Source: Gorsachius magnificus (lineage: Eukaryota > Chordata > Aves > Pelecaniformes > Ardeidae). From it: a DNA stretch of 64,000 nt. Below, piece after piece: positions 13,544 to 24,720 of the stretch (the stretch's first letter is position 1; each line of letters starts with the position of its first letter). The notes under the pieces are model-generated. The model worked only from the letters and a program-made list of their open reading frames with translations, was not told the origin of the DNA and made no database searches. A program made the position numbers and the translations under genes. The stretch spans positions 83,947,684-84,011,683 of the forward strand of contig CM067082.1 of the NCBI GenBank assembly GCA_034008185.1, written 5' to 3'.

Positions 13544-13592
13544 CCTGTATGACAGTGTCAGTAAGACATGATCAGGTCTTACTGACGACAGG
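13544..13592. repeat. Inverted repeat / potential hairpin
   Basis: GTCAGTAAGAC (13557-13567) and GTCTTACTGAC (13576-13586) are perfect reverse complements separated by an 8-nt loop. An outer CCTGT/ACAGG pair (13544-13548 and 13588-13592) can extend the stem across an asymmetric internal loop. Transcribed within GMDS pre-mRNA it would fold into a stable stem. No function is known to me. Confidence 0.8.
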
Positions 13593-16122
13593 AAGAATGA
13601 ATCTCTGGACCTTCTGAATTTCTGCACCCAAGGAAAAAATTACCCGAAGGAAGGCATTGCTCTTGGAAATTTGCTGACAATTTACTGTATTCTCTGTTAC
13701 CGATGATAATTTGGAAAGCTGAAATTAATACCTGTAGTGTACACTCTGCAAACATTTTTTGAGTATTTTACCTTAAAGAAAGTTAACTGGGCATGGAATG
13801 AGAAGAATCTCAAAAGTTGTATGGCTCCAGTTCAGCAGGAGGATTGAGCATTTTAACAAGCATATAGTTCTTTATGCTATGCATGTTTTGTAGAGGTGTG
13901 CAGACTGACACTGTCCTAAATAGTCCGATTTAAGGTATTTTAACGCTAAATATCTCCATGCCATAAAAAAATCTCATGTCTTCTGAAGCCTACTTCCCAT
14001 CATCATTAAACAGTGCCCAATTTTATCAAATTGTAATATATAATACAACTTTCAGATTTTACTTGATCTTTGCTTGTAATTTTTAAAAAATATTTAATTT
14101 CTGACATGACTTCAGTGGTATTTGCTGTGAATGGTTGCTACTTACTGTACACTGCTACTTTAAAGTATCTGATTGAGAGAGGGGTAAAATTGAATAAAAT
14201 ATCTTCATGAAGAATGCTGAAACCTGTGCTTCTGTCAGGGACAATGTAAGAACCGTGTTTCCCATGACTTACATTCATGGCTCACAAGGTAAAATGAAGC
14301 AAAAGAAATCAACAGGAACCTGTGCATTGTGAGGACCATCTTGTGAATATGAAAAGTGATTTGAGAAGACAATGTGGATCGTGATAAATATGTATACGAA
14401 CATTTAAGTAAAGGGATGGAAGAAAGGAAAAAGAAAGCAGACCTTAAATGTTTTTCCCCACTTCTTATCTCATTTTCCTTTAACTGAGGAATGCAGCCAT
14501 ATGAATGGGAGGAGGAGGAGGAATTGGACTTGGATTCTCAGGAAAGGCTGCTCCATGGAAACTGTTTGGAAACAATGGGTTTCCAGGCAGTACTAGAGGA
14601 AGCAAAGAAGCAATAGTGGTTGATGTGAGCAAACCCTAATTTTGTCTTTGCCCTATGTGTTCTTCCCATGAGGAATTGATTACACGTTGCAAAATGATGA
14701 TCTTCATAGCCAGCAAACCTCTCTATGCAAAAAAAAGGGAGAACAAGAAGGAAAACAAGGTGTTCCTGAAGTAAGCAAGCTATTGCTTGCTAAGGAGGTT
14801 TTTAGATTGGGTAATATTACTAAAACACAAAGGTTTTGACATTTGATCTGTGTTTGTAAATCTTTGCACCAAATAAACCCCCTTTCTAGTAAGTCGTTCC
14901 ACTTAGCCCATTATTCTTGAAAGACCTCTTTTTCATGGGTCAGAAAATGAACAGAGACTCATGCCCTGTTCCCCTTCAGAAAAGCCATTTGGACAAGAAG
15001 CTTTGAAGACTTGATGGTAGACCAAAATGTGCATTCCCCCTTGAGAGCTTTAAATTTAAGTAATTGTGGGAGGGTATCCCTGATGCTCAGCACAGCCCAG
15101 CCAGCAACCCACCTTCCCCTGGCAAGCTTGAGGCTGCTCTCTGGCCTTGGGGATAGTGGCAGAACTGGATGTCTTTGGTGTAGGAAGAGGGAGCCTGGCT
15201 GTGGCACCTCTTTTCTGCTCAGCTGCTGCTTAGGCTGGAGGGGAACCAGTTGCTCTTTCAAATCCTAAGGCTCCCACAGAGCTGCTGCAGCTCCTTGGGT
15301 CTCCTCTTGTAATGGTGTCCTCTGCTCTGTCCTCTCTGGACGGCTGGCTCAGCTGGCAGGGAGGTTTCGTTTAACTCCCAGCCCAGGTAAGCAGAGGGAG
15401 AAGATCGTCCCCCTGTTGCCTAGGGGAAGCTTTCTTTTCCGGTAGAAAAAGGGTAGTGCATTTGAGTTCCTCACTGCTCCCACCAGCCCAGAGTTGTCCT
15501 GAAAAAGGTGGGATCTGCCATCAGAGAAACGGGTTAGGTGGTGCTTGCTCTTGGTCTCCATTTAGTGTTTCAAGAAAAATGCAGCAGTTGTTAAAGTAGC
15601 CTGGACACAAACAGTTTTGAGGATTGCAGGTTAATACTAATATCTGAATAGTTTTATCCTATAGCCATTTGGGATCTGGTGCATCTTGTGGCCCACAGGC
15701 AGAACAGGTTTCATGTATTGAATTTCATTTGGGAAGAGGACACTTGCAGTCCGTACAAGTGGAAATGTGGTGGTGTTCCAGCACAGCCTATATAGAACTG
15801 GCGGCAGGAACGAAGGCAGCCCCCACACCATGGGTAATTGATGTGTATGCACAAAAAGGGTCATAACCTGCTTGCCAGCCCTCATATTTAATCACAGTTA
15901 TCTCTTTCTTTTAAAAAACCCTTGCATTACCATTCAGTTACCTGTTAGCCACAGCTTCAGCTGGGTCTTAAAGTCACTTCAGAACTGTCCAGCAACGTGG
16001 ATGGAAAAGTGGATTTCAAGAGCATATTGCGGCCTGCTGGGCTGTATCCCTTTATCAACCTGAAGAGCCTCAAGTACCTGTTAAATAGGAATGTGCAAAG
16101 CTGAACACCTGAGAACTGCAGG

Positions 16123-16176
16123 ATCTGTTACTTTCTGTAAAAAAAATCTGTTACTTTTCTGTTTAAAAAAAAAACC
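16123..16176 (+). repeat. Imperfect tandem duplication followed by A-rich low complexity
   Basis: The segment atctgttactttctgtaaaa is repeated at once as tctgttacttttctgttta and more A residues, about 23-24 bp per copy. A further A-rich stretch with a C7 run follows to about 16220. It looks like replication slippage. Confidence 0.75.
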
Positions 16177-17514
16177 AAAAAAAAAAATTAACCCCCCCAA
16201 AAAATGAATAAAACCAAAGTTCACATATCTCTACATTTTAAAAAAATGTACTGTGGATTCAGATGGTAATCTCTTGTAATAAACCTTGTATTACTTGGTT
16301 TCAGGTTTAAAAAAAAAAATAAATCAAGTTGATTATATTTGTAGATGATACAGTCCCAAAAAAGTGATGACCTTTGTCAAATGGAAAGACTGCTAAATTG
16401 TACTAAAATAGGAATTTCTTCTTTTTCCTGGAGATAGGGCAATATAAATGTAAAATTATTAAGGTCAAAAACATCAAATGAAAGTTTATATAAATTACGG
16501 CAAGTAAATGGAAAGAGCTAATTCATCAATAGTTATAACAAGATTTTTCTTTTTGTTGAATAGATATGTGCATAGCAGTGTGGTGGTATGATTTTTTTTT
16601 TTTAAATAAGAGGAAAATTAGACCTGTTTTATTAGGATGAATTTCACTTCTGGAATAATTTCTTGACAGGTCAGAGTCTGAAACCAAAGACAAGTTGATA
16701 AGCTGTTGCAACCTGCTCTTTTAACTGACAGGAGCTGTTCTCATGCTTTTACCTACTTTTTCACACACAAATTAGAAAGTAACTCAGTTGGGAAAGGTTA
16801 AATAACAGCTGTGTGACTGACATACCTAACCACACTTGAGATTTTGGTGTGCAGTATCATGTAGCATGTTTCATAGACAGTTACAATGTTCTCTGAAATT
16901 CCTTTCCAGTGTGTAGCTATATTTTTTAAATGGAAAAACAATAATAATACATGCAGTGGGTTATACTGTAATGTTATCTAAATGTTCGCCTTGTAGGTAC
17001 CTTAGGCATTTATGTTGTGTTGTGAAATTGTTTGCAGTGAGGAAATTAAAACATGTGCAGTGTTTTGGGAAGGAGGAGAGAGCTATTGATGTATGCTTAA
17101 GAAGCTGTTAAAAGCCTTTGGAGTGAAAGATTGGAAGCCTAAACTAAAATAAGGTGCTTTTCTGTGGCTGAAATACTGTATGTGAGATCAATGTAATTTA
17201 TACAGCCTGTGTTAATTAGGTGTAAACAAATTTTATTATTTTAATTTTAAATTATTAAACAATATTAAACAAATGATATAAATGTTGCTAGGAAAATCAG
17301 ATTTTTGGAAAGAGAATCTGAAATTCTGCAGGGAAATATATTTTGTGCTTAAAGCAGGGGAAAAACCCAAGCAAAACCTTGTTCAGATGGTGATCTCTTA
17401 ACTTTTTCCAATAAATGTTTACTTGGATTTTAAACCTGGAATAGTATTTGGACCAACTACGCCATATCGTTCTGGGACTAAAGTGTATTAACTCTGTGTT
17501 CTTAAACTCTGAAG

Positions 17515-17624
17515 ACATGAAGCTGCACTATGGTGATCTCACGGACAGCACCTGCCTGGTGAAGATTATTAATGAAGTCAAACCCACCGAGATCTACAAC
17601 CTGGGAGCTCAGAGCCATGTCAAG
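17515..17624 (+). CDS. GMDS: GDP-mannose 4,6-dehydratase, internal coding exon (exon 4 of the human model)
   Basis: This 110-bp exon completes the split Asn codon and then encodes [20 protein letters not shown] followed by [16 protein letters not shown], matching GMDS at about residues 79-115. HYGDLTD is the acidic loop that contacts the adenine of the cofactor. NLGAQSHVK is the strand and loop before the substrate-binding half. The catalytic Thr/Glu and Tyr-x-x-x-Lys residues of this dehydrogenase lie in later exons that are not in the window. The donor is AAG|gtgagt. The acceptor is weaker than its neighbours: the tract before ctctgaag is broken by A residues. The exon ends in phase 0. No following exon (expected to begin with ISFDLAEY or similar) was found in the remaining 46 kb. 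Confidence 0.97.
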
Positions 17625-20600
17625 GTGAGTAGCTTCTAGCGCTGAGAATTGCTGACATGCATTGGTGGTGGTCATACTGCTTCGACTCTTTTGGACGGTG
17701 GCACTTGCAGCCATTTTAACAACTGCTGGCTTTGACAGGTAAATGCTGCCTTAAATCAGGATAGTTGTGTTTGTTGCAGCGCTGAATTACTGCACGTGCT
17801 GTGCTACTGAATATACATTAAGATGTCAGAATAAGTGAAGTTAAATTGTCATTATCAGCAAAATCCATGGGTTTAAAAATCTGATTTTTCTACCCCGTGA
17901 AACAAATTTTGCTGTAGAGTTGCTGATCAGTCGTAGTGGAGAAGTTATGCAGTGGTATTAGGCCAAACAGTGCTTAGAACCACATTATTCTGTTTGCGTT
18001 AAGATCAATATGTGTATCTGAGCATGTCACTTCTCAAAAGGCTTTGCCTATAGCACTTCTAATATATGCTTTGCCTATAGCAGTTTTCATGCAGATCTAT
18101 TCTTTAAAGATTGACTTACAAATAGAGAAAACAGCTTTGCAACTACTTGCAGTATTATAACATTTCTGGGTTTTTGGTTGGAAAAATCAAGTTACAGAAA
18201 CTGAAACAAAAAGGACTTGTTGAAGATGAGTAACTTAACCCTGGCAAGTAGCGCTACATCATAAGGTAAAAAAATGAATAGTAGAGAGGATAAATATAAT
18301 TTGTGTCTTACATATGTTAGGCTACCTTGCTGCATCATGGAAAAGCTCACTTTACTAACAGGTGACCTCTATTTACTTGCAAAAACCTCATTCATACTTC
18401 AGTTAATGATTACAAACTGAAACTGATGGCCAGGTAGCAAATCATCATTAAAGTAAATTGTGTGTCAGTCATAGGTCCTCTGCTTATTGTGTGCAATATG
18501 AAAGTATTCTTAAGCAATGATATTCCCTGGCTTCTCTTGAGGTGAGAACTGAAGGAGCATTTAAGCCTCATGAAAATAAGTTTGGCTTTAGTTTTGTAAG
18601 TCAGCCTTCCTACGGAAAGCGATGTGTTGTTCCTACCACTCTGTAAGCTTTGCAACCCAGCAAGAGGCAATCATGTTGAAAGACTGAAGTTATTGACAAG
18701 ACAAATAGCCGAATATTGAGGTGAAATGAGAATAATTTTGCTGTTAAATTGCTTGCATGATTGAATTTCCTGGTTTTCTTTGTGCTAAGCAGGAGTCTGG
18801 TTGGGCTTATTAGTTTAGGTACAGCAGTATAAGAACAAAGCCACATGAGTCCAAGGGCAGGTTTGGTCGCGCTGCTTTGTAGAGTGAAACCTGAGCCACC
18901 AAACCTTGCTGGGTATTTGCAGTCCACTGCTAGGTGTTCCAGCACTTCTTTTCTTGAATAACAATCTCCATGGAAATTACTTCTGTCCCTTAGGTAGTGT
19001 TAGCATGGTACTAATGTTCTAGTCCCAAACTATCTCCATGTGGCTGCTGCAGCTGCTGACAGCTCAAATCACACCACTGGGAGGGCATGGAGGGGTGGTG
19101 GTGGTGATGCTGCTGTAGGTTCTTGCAGAACACTGCCATGTGCTCTGGGAAAGTTTATTCCTATTTATGCATGAACATTTTGAGCCAACACAGATCTGGC
19201 ACTGAGTCTTGGCTTTTAGAGCTCTAACGTACCTTGGAGCACAATGAGGAGACCTCAGAATAGCTCTCTTAGAAGCTAACCTGAATGCAGTAGGCCAATA
19301 TTTAAGCAATGTTAGAAGTCCTACTGGAAGTCTAGATGGACTTCTTCAGGCTGTGTTTGTTATGCTTCCTAGCATCTCCAGTAATGCTTCTGTTGTCGCA
19401 GTTGAGGAAAGAACCTAGGTACCTCAAGTCTACTTGTTAACTGAGGTGATCAGGGGACTTGACTATGGTATCAATAGGACTTAAAAGCAGTCCAACAGTG
19501 CTTACCATTTTAAAACAGCTCCCAATGTTAGAAGTGGGAGTAGAACCTGACTGCCTGTTAGGGGTGAATGTCTTCACCAGAGACCTGAACAGCTCTTACC
19601 ATTAAACTTTGGTTACGTAAACTTACTGGTTTTGCCTGTGTGCATCATGTTTGGGGAAGGAGGGAAAAGAACGTCTAACCTTAGCTTGCTTCACATTCTG
19701 GTGACTTTGAACCAGTGATGTCTTCAGTAATTTTTGGTGGTGTTTATGTTGGCTTGTGTTTATGCAGAATAAAGTTTTTTTGTCACTCTCACTTCCAGTT
19801 AGTTTATGTGAGCTGTGCTGAAATGAAGGAAAATAAAATAATAGGAAGTTGGTCTGGTTTCCTGTAGGAAACCAATGAAGATGAAATTGGTTCTTGGAAT
19901 GAACCCACAGTAGTCTGGGAAATACTGTCAGAGAAGACGTTTTTCTGAATCATAAATAGTGAGGACTATGACTCATAAAGTAGGTCACTGAGAGGCTGAT
20001 CTGGTCTTGTACATGGGAGAAAGTGAGAGAAGACTGAAACTTGCTCTTTCTTAAAAACAGTAAACTTAACAGAATGATATCATCAGTAGGAACAAATTAT
20101 CCAGTGTGCATTCCTGTCTGTTTTGGTGAGAAATGGGGATTAGCTCTCTGCACTGTAGCTTCTCCATTGGATGTTCAGAAAACAGTAGCACATTCACTTC
20201 ATAGTTACTAAGTAAACAGTTTAGCCTCTTTTTCTCTATGCAGCCTTTATATGTCCTGCTGCTTTGGCTCTTGGTGCTTTGGGAATCCAGAGTGCCGACC
20301 GTGATTTGTTTTTGTTTAATTAGGTTTTGTGGGAGTGATTGTTTACACTATATCGATTCTAAATAATAATCTATTATTGTGTATAGGTAGCATGCAGATG
20401 GATTGATCTAAATTCTGTTATCCATAATTCTATACTTATCCCTCCATCTGTTGAATGTCTTGGAAATCAATTATCCAAATGCTAGGTTGGCTAAAATGAT
20501 ATAAATGTCTCTTCTTGCATAGTGTTTCAGGAGATGCAGGCACATAGATATGAACTTGTAACTATTTTTTTTTTTCTGAAGGGCAAGTGATCTCATCAGT

Positions 20601-21599
20601 ATTTGACTGTGCTTTAAGATTTTTTGTTTTGAGTTGTATTGAACTGGTGAACCTGGTAAACACTGTCTTATAATTTTCTGAAGCAAAAAGGTAGTGTAAC
20701 CTTAGTGAAAGATCCCTTGCTGTCAGCACTTGAAACTTGTTGCACTGGGCAGTTAAACATAGGACTTAAGAAATGTCTTCAGTTTTATGGCTATTGCTAT
20801 CCTAGTAGTCATGTATTAAATAGTCTAGGTCCATTTTGGCTGTAGTGCAGGTAGCCACAATTGCTCAGTTTACTGCTTTAAATTGTGTTGTGTAGCAGAA
20901 GGTTATTTTGCCTACTTACTGTTGGCATGTGTTGTGAGAAATTTTATAGTGAATGTGTTTTATGAGATACAAAAATAATAGGTTGACGTTTCTGTGATAG
21001 CTGTTCCTTACATATACAACATGGGTGTATTACTGAAGACTAAAACCTTACTTGCGTGTAACTACATTTTTTAAAGCCAGTAAATGTGAAGGGGTTTGGC
21101 TTTTTTTCACCTTGCAAGATGCATACAGGGGTTTTTTGTTCTTTAGTTTAGGGGATATTAAGGTTCTATTTAGTTTTAAATCCTTGCAGACATATGGGTG
21201 CTTGGAGTCATACGGGAATTAATTTTAAGAAGCAAACCCTACCACTGTTAGCTGAAAGGTGAAATGTGAAAATCAAGGGTGTTTTAGCATATACTCCCTC
21301 ACTTGAGTGAGGATCTCTTTACACTTGTCTATTGAATTCAGCTTTATCTCTAGCTCCTCCATTTTTCCTTCTATATTTTTGTGGTCTCCAAAGAGAAGGC
21401 CCTCAGTCCTGAGAAGCCTTTAGTCTCCTCTTTCCCCATGCTGGCAAAATTAAAGAACTTACTTATTTTTTCTTATTTTGTGTTTTTATCTGCATCAAAT
21501 ACTGACCCCTAATTGCTGTGAACCAAATAAGTTACGAACTACTAATTGATATCAGCTCCATGCCTGTCACTGTGACTATATCTGTTTTCATGCTGCATG
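17625..21599 (+). other. GMDS: GMDS intron 4, first segment
   Basis: Intron following the exon that ends at 17624. It contains a 15-bp direct repeat, gctttgcctatagca, at 18041-18055 and 18068-18082, and a near-perfect palindrome (9-bp arms, 2-nt gap) at 19855-19874. I recognise no exon, RNA gene or transposable element in the rest. Confidence 0.75.
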
Positions 21600-22040
21600 G
21601 AGGGTGAAGTGGCAGCAGGAAAGATGAAAGAAAAAATAGCAACAAGGTCTTCGGAATCCTTGAGTCTGCTCTCTTGAAGTCCAGGATTGTGATCCTGCTT
21701 TTTTTGTCTTGCTCCCTTCTGTTAGGATCCTGCACTCCACCATCTCATGATCACTGCAGCTAAGGCTGCCCTGACCAGTTCTTCCTTGACTGTAAAAATT
21801 GGGTCTTCACAGCATTTTCCCTTGTTCAGTCACCCGTGTCAGGAGGTTATCAATGCACTCCAGAAACCTCCTGGATTGCATGTGCCCTGCTGTGTTGTCC
21901 CTACAGCAGATATCAGGATGGTGGAAGTCCCTCATGAGGACCAGGATCTATGAATGTGAGGTGTCCCCCTGTTATCTGAAGGAAGCCTTATCTACAACTA
22001 CTACGTCATGTTGTAAAGCCTGTTTGCATCCCTGGACTCC
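21600..22040 (-). mobile_element. Old CR1 LINE remnant, ORF2 endonuclease region
   Basis: The + strand text resembles, base by base with many differences, the endonuclease-to-linker part of the younger CR1 at about 51280-51620. Shared blocks include catctcatgatcact, gtcaggaggttatc, ctccagaaacctcctgga, cagcagatatc and ggaagtccc. On the minus strand a short frame still reads ITILDFKRAD, the counterpart of TATMDFRRAD in the younger copy. The coding frame is destroyed by indels and stops. Both ends are uncertain because similarity fades. It is antisense to GMDS. Confidence 0.75.
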
Positions 22041-24625
22041 TCCTGCTCGTAAACCCTATGGGAAACAGGTCTTTTTCATTTCCCGCCATCGTCTTTTATG
22101 GGATGCTTCTTCCTGCAGTTGTGACTGTGGCTACAAACAATTGCTGGGGGGCAGATGGTGCTGTGCAACTTTATGTTGAGGAAGGCAATGCTTAGGATAT
22201 GGTATGGAAGCTGGCATCCTTCTGTTTAAGGCACAAGTGAATCAAATAATTAAAAATATCTGTTGCTGACTTTCTTCTGCAGGTTTTATCAGTGATGTTA
22301 CAGGGGCAATCCCCTTCCCTCATCCCCTTTCTGCCCATGAAGTTAGTATAGTTGAAAATCATCTATGAGAGGGTCTGCGCAGGAGAGGATGGTGGCACTC
22401 TGAGGCAGTCTCATATGAAGAAGGTACTTCCACGGCATGTATCCAGTGAGTACTTAGCTAGGAGGGAAGTCAAGGCAGAAGCTTAAATAACTTAGCCCAG
22501 AACTGATAACTGAAGTCTCCTGATTGTTGAGTTCTGGGATCCATTCAAGGTCTGTCTTTGTGCCATTCAATAGCTCAGCTGGGGAATGTGCCTTCCTTGC
22601 AGAACAGCTCTCTATTAGGATCCTTATTCTGAAAACCCTTCAATTTGGTTTGGCTTAGCTTTAACTGTCTTGACAACGCTGAAGTAAAATAGCTTCTAGT
22701 GATTGCAGCCATTGCCTGTTTGGTAGATTAGTTCTGAAAATAGTTCTTTTGTGCTGGAGACGTGTTTTGGTATTGTAGTCCATGTGTTAAGCAGGAATGT
22801 TCCCCGCTAGTTGGTAGGGTGGATTTTTTTATCACACATAAGTACCAATCAGTAGTCTTAATGATGCTACTTACGTGCTTTTATGCTACCTGTGCTTTAC
22901 CCAGTTTTGTTCCAATCCTGCAGTGCTTCCTCACAGCAAAAGTTGTTTTTTAATTTGATACAATCTTGCTTATATGAAACTGCAGGCTAAATAATTCAAG
23001 GAATTAATTATAGAGCTTTTCCACTATTGCATTAGTAACAAGGCTTAGAACTGTGCATTACAACTTGCATAAGAAATGTTTTATGTACTGTATCTCGTGG
23101 TTCTTACCATTCGGCATGCACTGTTGTGCTGTTATATTATTGCACAGGTTTTAAGCTTGTTATGAATGTCACAGAAGCTCACAGCTTCTGAGAAAATGAA
23201 TGGATTTTTTTGTGTGTGTTTTATAAAACAAGCGGTTTGGTTGTTCAGCATAACAAGATCTAGTCTAGTTAATTGTAAAGAATATTAGTGGCGCTCTGTT
23301 GTAGAGATATAGTAAGACTTATTCATAGGCAAAAATAAGCTTATTGGACCTTAATTTTATGGAGTTATAGAATTTTACAGTTATGTTTTATAGAATATTT
23401 CATTGTCTCAAGATGATATCAAATTCCTTCTAATTCCTTCTAATTTAGCATTGGCAGTTCATTTTATTAGCCAAAAAGTGAGTTTCCAAACCTGATTTGG
23501 GCTATAATAAGACTATAAATATAGAACCCACTGCCCTGGGGTGCCTCTGATTACCGCAGGATCCCCACATGGGCCTGTGGCACCGTGTTCTGTGATGTGC
23601 TTGGGTACCCGTCCATCTCCTGTCGTCTGTTTACTGGTGGTGGCAGCTTGTAACGCCAGCCTGGTGAACACAACCTCACTAGAAAATTATTATGCAAACC
23701 AGCAAATTCTGTATTTGCACAGTGCTTTCCACGATGGGGTCTTGGTTCTTAGCCAGGGCAGTTAGGCTCTCTGCTGTAAATAGAGAGTAATAAAAATTAG
23801 CTGGGGCTACCTTCTGTCCTGCAGAATGTTTTACTGCTTTTGGTCGTGGTGGTATCATCCAGGGTATGATGCTGTAAGGTGCTGAACAGTCTTAATGTAG
23901 CTCAGCACACCCTTTAACTGCTTTAACTTCAGGCTGTTGGACTTGCTCCGATGCTTTCCTGGGTTTTGTGCAGGATGCTGTGTCCTTGTGGGATGGAGTG
24001 CACCAGAGGGCAGAATAAGCCTCTCAAGTGTTCCTTTCAAATGCTTCTATGTGTTGTTCTGCTGTGCGTAGTTTAAACTCTTTAAGTAATCTAATTCCTT
24101 TCAAGCAATCAGGTTTTAAGTAGTTTTACACTTGAATTATTCCAGGTATTTTTTTAATATAATACTTGCAGTACCTGTTTGAACAGATTCTCTGTGTGGC
24201 TTAGAAAGAAAGGTAATTCCAGTAATAGCTAGCAGTTGGAATTTCGTATGTCTCTTCGCTTGGTCCACTAAATATTTGTGGCAATTCCACACAACCTTTG
24301 TAATTGCAGCTTGTATTGTCAGACTAAATAGATTTAACCCCAAGTGTTACTAACGAACTTAGTGCAACTATTAATTTTATTAAACAGATTAACTAACAGC
24401 TAAATATATGTACTATGGCCGCAAATGTTATGAATACATAAAAAGAACAATGGAATAATGCACTCAGCGGTACTGGTATGTATTAGCAAATACAAATTAC
24501 CAAATTGCTCCCCAAACCAAGTACTATTTATGTCAATACCAATGAGAAAATGAAGGTATTATGTTTATGGGTATGTTTTAATACCACAGAAGAACTCTCC
24601 TGACTTTTGCTGCAGGCTGGTATCG

Positions 24626-24720
24626 CCTCCATGTCCTCCTTTTCCACCTCTCTCACTTTCTCCTTACCTGTCACCTCCCTCAAAACCCCCTCCCTTCCCC
24701 CCTCCTTCCTTCCTTGCTCT
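24626..24720. repeat. Polypyrimidine tract
   Basis: About 95 bases are dominated by C and T on the + strand, including ccttccttcctt and ccctcccttcccccctcc. It is low complexity, without a strict unit. Confidence 0.8.

Larger units (their letters stand above)
12956..17514 (+). other. GMDS: GMDS intron 3
   Basis: A 4,559-bp phase-1 intron (gtaaga ... ctgaag). It holds a perfect hairpin at 13557-13586, a G+C-richer patch at about 15060-15560, an open frame after an AG acceptor-like site at 15983-16104, a small tandem duplication at 16123-16176 and A-rich low complexity up to about 16320. I recognise no known transposable element in it. Confidence 0.85.
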
